Source of the DNA: Chlamydiota bacterium
Lineage (GTDB): Bacteria > Chlamydiota > Chlamydiia > Chlamydiales > Rhabdochlamydiaceae
DNA: 37,517 bases
Reading direction: 5' to 3'
Assembly: GCA_013288005.1 (NCBI GenBank)
Contig: JABDCS010000018.1
Location: forward strand, 1-37,517
Shown here: piece after piece, positions 32,081 to 37,517 of the stretch
Position numbering within the stretch: position 1 is the first letter of the stretch
How the letters are laid out: each line of letters begins with the position of its first letter
Position numbers and translations under genes: made by a program
The notes under the pieces: generated by a model
Seen by the model: the letters and a program-made list of their open reading frames with translations, nothing else
What the model was told of the DNA's origin: nothing
The model's database searches: none

Positions 32081-33625
32081 ATGGAAGAAATCCTCTTAAA
32101 CATCGAATCGAAAGAAATCCGCTACGCCCATCTTCGCCAAGGCCACCTCTATGATCTTATCATCGAACGCAAGAAGAGCCGGCAATTAACGGGAAATATT
32201 TACCGCGGTAAAGTTACTAACATTCTTCATAACATCCAATCTGCCTTCATCGACATTAATGAAGGAGAAAATGGGTTTATCCACATCTCCGACATTCTGG
32301 AAAATACCCAAAAATTCCAAGAAATGTTTGAAATGGATTTTGAAGTCGATGAAGCAGCACCTGCAAAAGCTCCAAAAAAAGAAAAAGACGCCGATATTAC
32401 CAAGCTTCTTAAAGCCGACCAGCCTGTCTTTGTTCAAGTTGTTAAAGAACCCATTGGCTCTAAAGGCGCCCGTCTAACTTCCAATATTTCGATCGCGGGT
32501 CGTTATCTTGTGCTTTTACCTAACACTTCTCATCGTGGTGTCAGCCGAAAAATCGAAGATCGATCTGCACGGGATCGTCTAAAAAAAATTATTCGTTCTT
32601 TTGAGATGCCTATGGACATGGGCCTTATCTGTCGTACGGCATGTGTCAATGCAACAACAGAAATGCTGGTTGAGGAGGCCAACGACCTTTTATCAACTTG
32701 GCAAGGCATCGTGCAAAATTTTGAGAAAGCCTCTCGCCCCACCCTTCTCTATCAAGAATCTGATCTTATTAAGCGTGCGGTTATGACGGCTATCGATAAG
32801 AAATTCGATCGAATTCTTATCGATGAATATTCCACCTACCAGACGTGCAAACGGCTTCATGAGAAATACAAAAGTGAGCACCCTTTAAAAATCGAATATT
32901 ATCGCGATAAAACGCCGATGTTTGAACGATTCAATGTAGAAAAGGAGATTGATCGCGCCTTAAAACGCAAAATCTGGCTCAACAGTGGTGGGTATTTATA
33001 CTTCGATCGTACGGAAGCGATGACGACAATTGACGTTAATTCCGGAAGAAGCAGCCGCAATAACGAAACGGTCGACGTCGAAGAATCACTTGTGCGTATC
33101 AATATGGAAGCGGCTGATGAAATTGCCCGGCAATTACGTTTACGAAATATCGGAGGCCTGATCATTTGTGACTTTATCGATATGCGTTCGAGAAAAAATC
33201 AGCGGCGTGTTCTTGACCACATTAAAGAAGCAATGAAAGAAGATTCCGCAAAGTGCACGATTTTAGGAATGAGTGAATTTGGTCTTGTAGAGATGACAAG
33301 ACAGCGTAGTCGAGAATCCTTAATGCAAACGATCTTCACCAGTTGTCCTTACTGCAGCGGATTGGGTCTAATCAAAAACAGTGAAAGCATTTCCATCGAA
33401 ATTGAACGTGCTATAAAAAAACTTATCGGTCAACAACAGCATTACGGATTCGCTCTTGTATCCCATCCTGAGGTCGATCAGTATCTTTGCCTCTCTGATA
33501 AAGAACACTTGAGAAAATTAGCAGAGGAGCAAAATGCTCAGTTGGAGTTCTCATCTGATGACCGTTTGCATCTAAATGATTTTCATTTCTACTCGACGAC
33601 AAGTGGTAAACGGTTAGATGTGTAG
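32081..33625 (+). CDS. rng: Ribonuclease E/G family endoribonuclease
   Basis: Single-strand-specific endonuclease that processes rRNA and starts mRNA decay. The 514-residue length fits RNase G or a short RNase E without the C-terminal scaffold. The N-terminal S1 domain covers IYRGKVTNILHNIQSAFIDI to GENGFIHISDI, with a Lys-rich insertion (PKKEKDADITK) inside it. The catalytic core has the metal-binding TIDVNSGR and DFIDM, and the zinc-link CPYCSGLG that joins subunits. AAGGCG lies shortly before the ATG. Position next to plsB and the protease matches the Chlamydia locus annotated cafE/rne, as I recall. Confidence 0.92.
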   Translation: MEEILLNIESKEIRYAHLRQGHLYDLIIERKKSRQLTGNIYRGKVTNILHNIQSAFIDINEGENGFIHISDILENTQKFQEMFEMDFEVDEAAPAKAPKKEKDADITKLLKADQPVFVQVVKEPIGSKGARLTSNISIAGRYLVLLPNTSHRGVSRKIEDRSARDRLKKIIRSFEMPMDMGLICRTACVNATTEMLVEEANDLLSTWQGIVQNFEKASRPTLLYQESDLIKRAVMTAIDKKFDRILIDEYSTYQTCKRLHEKYKSEHPLKIEYYRDKTPMFERFNVEKEIDRALKRKIWLNSGGYLYFDRTEAMTTIDVNSGRSSRNNETVDVEESLVRINMEAADEIARQLRLRNIGGLIICDFIDMRSRKNQRRVLDHIKEAMKEDSAKCTILGMSEFGLVEMTRQRSRESLMQTIFTSCPYCSGLGLIKNSESISIEIERAIKKLIGQQQHYGFALVSHPEVDQYLCLSDKEHLRKLAEEQNAQLEFSSDDRLHLNDFHFYSTTSGKRLDV

Positions 33626-33698
33626 AAAAGTGTTTCACAACAAATTCAAGATGTATGCACAAATTTCCGAAAACACCTTTCTTTACTAGTAAAATCCC

Positions 33699-34688
33699 AT
33701 GAATTTTTGTGAGCGTCTACAGCTAGATAGCACCCGTGGCGACCTCCCTGCAAAGTACTTGCAAATTCTCACACAGTTTTATCAGGATTATGTCAACGCC
33801 CTCAAAAAAGATCACATTAACTTCGCGGCTGACCCCATTTTTTTTACTCTGCTCGATCTGATCAAAAAGCAAATCCACACACCTTACATCTTTCCACCCT
33901 TTCATAGGCAAATTCGTTCCCCCATCGATTATTATGCTTTTGGGTTAGATTTTCTCAGGCCTCTTGTAGATTTTTCCCAATCTTCAGTTAGTGGGCTGGA
34001 GAATCTTCAAGAGATCGATGTGCATGTGAGAAATGGTAATAACATTATACTTTTAGCCAATCATCAAACTGAGCCTGATCCCCAAGCCATTAGCCTCATG
34101 TTGGAAACTGCTTTTCCTCTATTGGCTGAAGAGATGATTTTTGTAGCGGGAGAACGCGTGCTTACCGATCCACTCGCTGTACCTTTTAGCCTAGGCCGCA
34201 ACCTTCTTTGCATCTACTCTAAGCGCTACATTGATCACCCTCCAGAGCTTAAACTTCAGAAGCAGATGCACAATAAAAGCACGATGGAGCTCATGCGGGA
34301 TTTATTGAGTCAGGGAGGTAAATGCATTTATGTGGCTCCTAGCGGCGGAAGAGACCGTCCTAATCTCCAAGGAATCGTGGAAGTAGCCCCCTTTGATCCT
34401 CAAAGTATAGAAATGTTCAATCTCATGGCAAAAAAAGCTACCCATGAGACCTTTTTTTACACATTAGCATTGAAAACTTACACCTTGTTACCGCCCCCTG
34501 AAACCATTCAAGTAGAATTGGGCGAAACACGTCGCGCGCAACGAGGCAGCGTTCAACTCTCTTTTGGCCCAAGAATTGATATGGACCATTTTGAAGGATC
34601 CGACCTTCCTGATAAGCACGAAAGACGGATGAAACGCGCACAAAACATTTGGAAGCAGGTCGATCAAGATTACAAAAAATTCGAATAA
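33699..34688 (+). CDS. plsB: Glycerol-3-phosphate acyltransferase, plastid (ATS1)-like
   Basis: Acylates sn-glycerol-3-phosphate at position 1, the first step of phospholipid synthesis. The 329-residue protein has the acyltransferase block NNIILLANHQTEPDPQAI (NHx4D), the second block GERVLTDPLAVPFSLGRN with YSKRYI, and the third block YVAPSGGRDRPN. Size and blocks match the soluble chloroplast enzyme ATS1 and the chlamydial PlsB, not the large membrane-bound E. coli PlsB. No membrane helix is seen. Its presence with PlsX indicates two ways to acylate glycerol phosphate, or a PlsX role in supplying another enzyme. Confidence 0.92.
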   Translation: MNFCERLQLDSTRGDLPAKYLQILTQFYQDYVNALKKDHINFAADPIFFTLLDLIKKQIHTPYIFPPFHRQIRSPIDYYAFGLDFLRPLVDFSQSSVSGLENLQEIDVHVRNGNNIILLANHQTEPDPQAISLMLETAFPLLAEEMIFVAGERVLTDPLAVPFSLGRNLLCIYSKRYIDHPPELKLQKQMHNKSTMELMRDLLSQGGKCIYVAPSGGRDRPNLQGIVEVAPFDPQSIEMFNLMAKKATHETFFYTLALKTYTLLPPPETIQVELGETRRAQRGSVQLSFGPRIDMDHFEGSDLPDKHERRMKRAQNIWKQVDQDYKKFE

Positions 34689-34819
34689 AATCTTAAAGCT
34701 CTTAGAGGGGCCCTCAAAATAAAGAATATAGAAACTTCTTAAGTGCTATTGCAAGACTCAAATGCACTTTATTAGGCTAATATGTATGATCTGTTTTTAT
34801 AGCCTATAAGAGGATACAT

Positions 34820-37517
34820 ATGCGCTATTTACTCGCTTCACTTTTGATTCTCAATCCTATTTTCGTTCATGCAAATCCTTTTGCAAATGAAAAACCTTCG
34901 TCGGATGCTTATGAGATAATCGAAGACCAAGCTACTATTCCTCTTCTCAATCCTTCCATGCAAAAGCGACAAATCGTCAAAATCCGTTTAAAAAATGGAT
35001 TGGAGGCCTACCTTGTTTCAGACCCCGATACTAAGCATTCTGCAGCCTCTGTAGCTGTCAAAAAAGGTTCTTGGAATGATCCTGTGGCCTATCCCGGAAT
35101 GGCGCATTTTGTCGAGCACTTGCTTTTTATGGGATCAAAAGCCTATCCAACAGAAGCGGATTTCAGCCAATTTCTCTCCAATCACGGCGGAACACACAAC
35201 GCTTTCACTTCGACAGACCGCACTGTGTACATGTTCTCGATCGATCACGATGGGTACCCAAACGCTCTTGACCGCCTCGCGCATTTCTTTATTGACCCGC
35301 TTTTAACACTCTCTTCGATTGAACGAGAATTGCAAGCCGTGGATCAGGAACACGCCAAAAATATTGAGCACGACGGTTGGCGCCAATGGATGATCCTCAA
35401 AGAAACAGGAAATCCAGATCATCCCCACGCCAGCTTTAGCACAGGCAATGCTAGTACACTTGGGGGCATTCCCCAGGAAGCTGTGAGAACATGGTACAAG
35501 GACAATTATACCGCTGAGAATATGCGCATTGTATTGCTTTCTCCGCTTCCTAAGGAAAAATTAATCGAATTAGCCGTTAAAGACTTTTCTGCCGTTCCCT
35601 CTTCCGCTAGTCATAAACAGAAAAATACCTCTTACGAAACGATGCTGTCAGAGCAACAGCTAGGCCATCTCATTACCATTAAGCCTGTACGGAATTTGCG
35701 TGAACTCGCGCTACTTTGGGAATTACCCCATGAACTCGATAAACAACAAAAACAAGATGCATTATCGCTTCTAACCCATCTTCTCAATAGTGAACATGAA
35801 GGAGGGCTCGCAGCACACCTTAAAAATGAGCATTTAGCTGAAAGTTTACGAGCTGGTTTTCTGAATTTTGGTGATAAAGAGACAATTTTTTCTGTTGAAC
35901 TGGAGTTAACCGATCAAGGCATTCAAAATACCGATCGTGTTGTTGAAAAGATTTTCTCAGCTTTAGCGCTTTTACGTGAGAGTCAGACCGCCACTAGTTT
36001 TGAGGAAATGCGCCAATTAGCTCTAATGCATTACCAATACGATACGCGAAAAAGCGCATATACTTTCGTCCAAGAATATGGGCGTATCATCCTCGATGAA
36101 GAACTTGCCTCTTTTCCTGAGAAAAAATTTATTCCTCAAGCCTTTGATCAAACACGCTTCACGCAGCTTGTTTCCTATCTAAAACCTACAAACTGCACCT
36201 ATATTGTAACGGCTAATCCCGAAACGATCAAAATCGCACCCGATAGACGCGAAAAATGGATGGGAGCTGAATATACCGTGCGTTCGATTCCTAAAGAGAA
36301 GTTACATGCCTGGAATAAAATTCCAAAATCATCCCTTCTTTGTTTAGCGCCACCTAATAACTTCATTCCAGCCAAGCTTCAGTTACTCGCCCCATCCGAG
36401 GAAGGAAAAGAACCTTCTATAATTTTGGAAAAGGAAAATGGACGATTATTCTTTGCTCGTGATGGGTTGTATCAAGTTCCTGAAACAGCGAGCAACTTCA
36501 GAATTTATAGCCCGCTTCTCGATGGTTCTGCACGTGCTATAGTTCTAAGTGAACTTTTCTGCATGATTTTCCAAGAAAAATTATCTCCTACATTATGCAT
36601 GGCAGAAGCAGCAGGTTTACGAGCACAATTGTCACCGAGTCAGCATTATCTGACTCTGTCTATAGGGGGATACAGCGAAAAACTCCCCTATCTGGCTACG
36701 GAGCTTTTCGGACAACTTCCTAAAATCGTTCCATCACGTGAGCAGTACGCTATTTACCACAATAAGTTAGAGATGGGCATTGCAAATTCATCAAAAGATT
36801 TGCCCATTCTTCTCGCTAATCAGCTCGTATCAAATGCTTTGCTTTCTTCCTCCTATACCTATCAGCAAAAACTTGAAGCTGTGCGTAAGCTCTCTTACGA
36901 TGACTTCCTTGAATTCAGTGCTAATCTTTTTTCAACGACCTACTTTGAAGCTTTTGTCTATGGAAATTCCACAGAAGAAGAAGCGCGTCACTTAGGACAG
37001 AGCATTGAAACTGCCCTCCAAGCAAAACCCTATCCAAAGAGTTCGATCGCCCAACGCAAAGTCCGTGTTTTTTCGGAAAATTCGGGGCCTTTTGTCTTAG
37101 TCGAATCTACCGAAACAATGGGCAAAGCAACTATTCTCGTTATCCAACAAGGCCCCCGCTACTTTGCTACCCATGCAGCCCAACTTCTTTCAAATGCCGT
37201 GCTCCACGAGCTCTTCTTTGATATTTTACGCACTAAGCAACAAACAGCTTATATAGCAAAGGCCCAGGCAAAAGAAGTTGAGGGTCAGCTCTTACAAATG
37301 TTTATGGTCCAATCCAACACCCATCAACCTCAAGAACTCTTGGCGCGTTTCGAACTCTTTGTAGAAGAATTCTTAAAGAATTTCGATGAACATTTGTCTC
37401 AGGAGAGATTCGATACTCTAAGGGCTAGCTTAATACAGGAGTTTACGGTACCACCAGAAAATCTCCATATGCAAGCACAACGCCTTACCAATCTCGCTTT
37501 TGACTACCAAGAAGATT
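34820..37517 (+). CDS. ptr: Insulinase-family (M16) zinc protease, pitrilysin-like (3' end cut off)
   Basis: Exported metalloprotease, open through the window end (899 codons seen). A signal peptide (MRYLLASLLILNPIFVHA) sends it to the periplasm. The zinc site is the inverted HxxEH at H96-FVE-H100 with E177 as third ligand, exactly 76 residues later, as in the M16 family HxxEH(x)76E. HFVEHLLFMGSKAYPTEADF and NAFTSTDRT follow pitrilysin closely. The C-terminal inactive half is present but the last part is missing. AGAGGAT lies before the ATG. In Chlamydia the corresponding gene is annotated ptr, beside plsB and rne, as I recall. Substrates are unknown small peptides. Confidence 0.93.
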   Translation, partial: MRYLLASLLILNPIFVHANPFANEKPSSDAYEIIEDQATIPLLNPSMQKRQIVKIRLKNGLEAYLVSDPDTKHSAASVAVKKGSWNDPVAYPGMAHFVEHLLFMGSKAYPTEADFSQFLSNHGGTHNAFTSTDRTVYMFSIDHDGYPNALDRLAHFFIDPLLTLSSIERELQAVDQEHAKNIEHDGWRQWMILKETGNPDHPHASFSTGNASTLGGIPQEAVRTWYKDNYTAENMRIVLLSPLPKEKLIELAVKDFSAVPSSASHKQKNTSYETMLSEQQLGHLITIKPVRNLRELALLWELPHELDKQQKQDALSLLTHLLNSEHEGGLAAHLKNEHLAESLRAGFLNFGDKETIFSVELELTDQGIQNTDRVVEKIFSALALLRESQTATSFEEMRQLALMHYQYDTRKSAYTFVQEYGRIILDEELASFPEKKFIPQAFDQTRFTQLVSYLKPTNCTYIVTANPETIKIAPDRREKWMGAEYTVRSIPKEKLHAWNKIPKSSLLCLAPPNNFIPAKLQLLAPSEEGKEPSIILEKENGRLFFARDGLYQVPETASNFRIYSPLLDGSARAIVLSELFCMIFQEKLSPTLCMAEAAGLRAQLSPSQHYLTLSIGGYSEKLPYLATELFGQLPKIVPSREQYAIYHNKLEMGIANSSKDLPILLANQLVSNALLSSSYTYQQKLEAVRKLSYDDFLEFSANLFSTTYFEAFVYGNSTEEEARHLGQSIETALQAKPYPKSSIAQRKVRVFSENSGPFVLVESTETMGKATILVIQQGPRYFATHAAQLLSNAVLHELFFDILRTKQQTAYIAKAQAKEVEGQLLQMFMVQSNTHQPQELLARFELFVEEFLKNFDEHLSQERFDTLRASLIQEFTVPPENLHMQAQRLTNLAFDYQED

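Noticed and set aside
34705..34715. GAGGGGCCCTC palindrome after plsB
   Set aside because: The arms leave no room for a loop and no U-tract follows, so it does not make a terminator hairpin.
1..37517. CRISPR arrays, tRNA or rRNA genes, transposases
   Set aside because: No regularly spaced short repeats, cloverleaf-like segments, rRNA-like blocks or transposase motifs were noticed on either strand; the tandem repeats at 15.7-16.1 kb have no spacers and are coding. A tRNA scan could not be run.

Overview
The window looks like chromosomal DNA of a non-Chlamydiaceae ('environmental', probably amoeba-associated) member of the Chlamydiae. The gene neighbourhoods match Chlamydia as I recall them: glyRS-dnaG, mutS-uvrC, rpsN-rpmJ, rpmH-rnpA next to a secreted thioredoxin-fold protein, pcnB with lpxB, and DUF177-rpmF-plsX with rne/rng, a plastid-type glycerol-3-phosphate acyltransferase and a pitrilysin-type protease. 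A 45-residue zinc-less L36 and lipid A synthesis also fit. The species cannot be fixed from the sequence. No tRNA, rRNA, CRISPR array or transposase was seen.

Layout. 1-4.0 kb: the end of a dimer-type glycyl-tRNA synthetase, a DCC-family thiol protein, DnaG primase and a DUF1653 protein. 4.1-8.9 kb: a small unknown gene, mutS and uvrC in a tight row. 8.9-11.2 kb: an unknown helical protein, an AmaP-like/Asp23 pair and a GYF_2 membrane protein. 11.2-11.7 kb: rpsN and rpmJ. 11.7-17.2 kb: an accessory island with two large paralogous proteins, the most unusual content of the window. 17.2-18.6 kb: an O-antigen-ligase-like membrane protein. 18.8-22.5 kb: rpmH nested in the rnpA reading frame, a Rep/UvrD helicase and a periplasmic thioredoxin-fold protein. 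22.7-26.7 kb: a Tsr3-like protein (rare in bacteria), a DUF84 NTPase, a small membrane protein, an SDR oxidoreductase, an outer-membrane-type protein and a small helical protein. 26.9-31.9 kb: pcnB, an alpha/beta hydrolase and lpxB overlapping head to tail, then DUF177, rpmF and plsX. 32.1-37.5 kb: RNase E/G, the acyltransferase and a truncated insulinase-family protease.

Most genes are core functions: translation, replication and repair, RNA processing, lipid and lipid A synthesis. The accessory signal lies at 11.7-17.2 kb. The two proteins there share a diverged N-terminal region, a basic patch, a long Ser/Pro-rich linker and a roughly 180-residue C-terminal domain that is about two thirds identical between them and that I do not recognise. 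One linker carries four 117-bp tandem repeats. The island interrupts a ribosomal-gene cluster that is contiguous in Chlamydia. Other points for follow-up are a roughly 46-bp dispersed repeat at three intergenic sites (one forming the 3' end of a gene), a Thermus-like rpmH/rnpA overlap, and the Tsr3-like gene.
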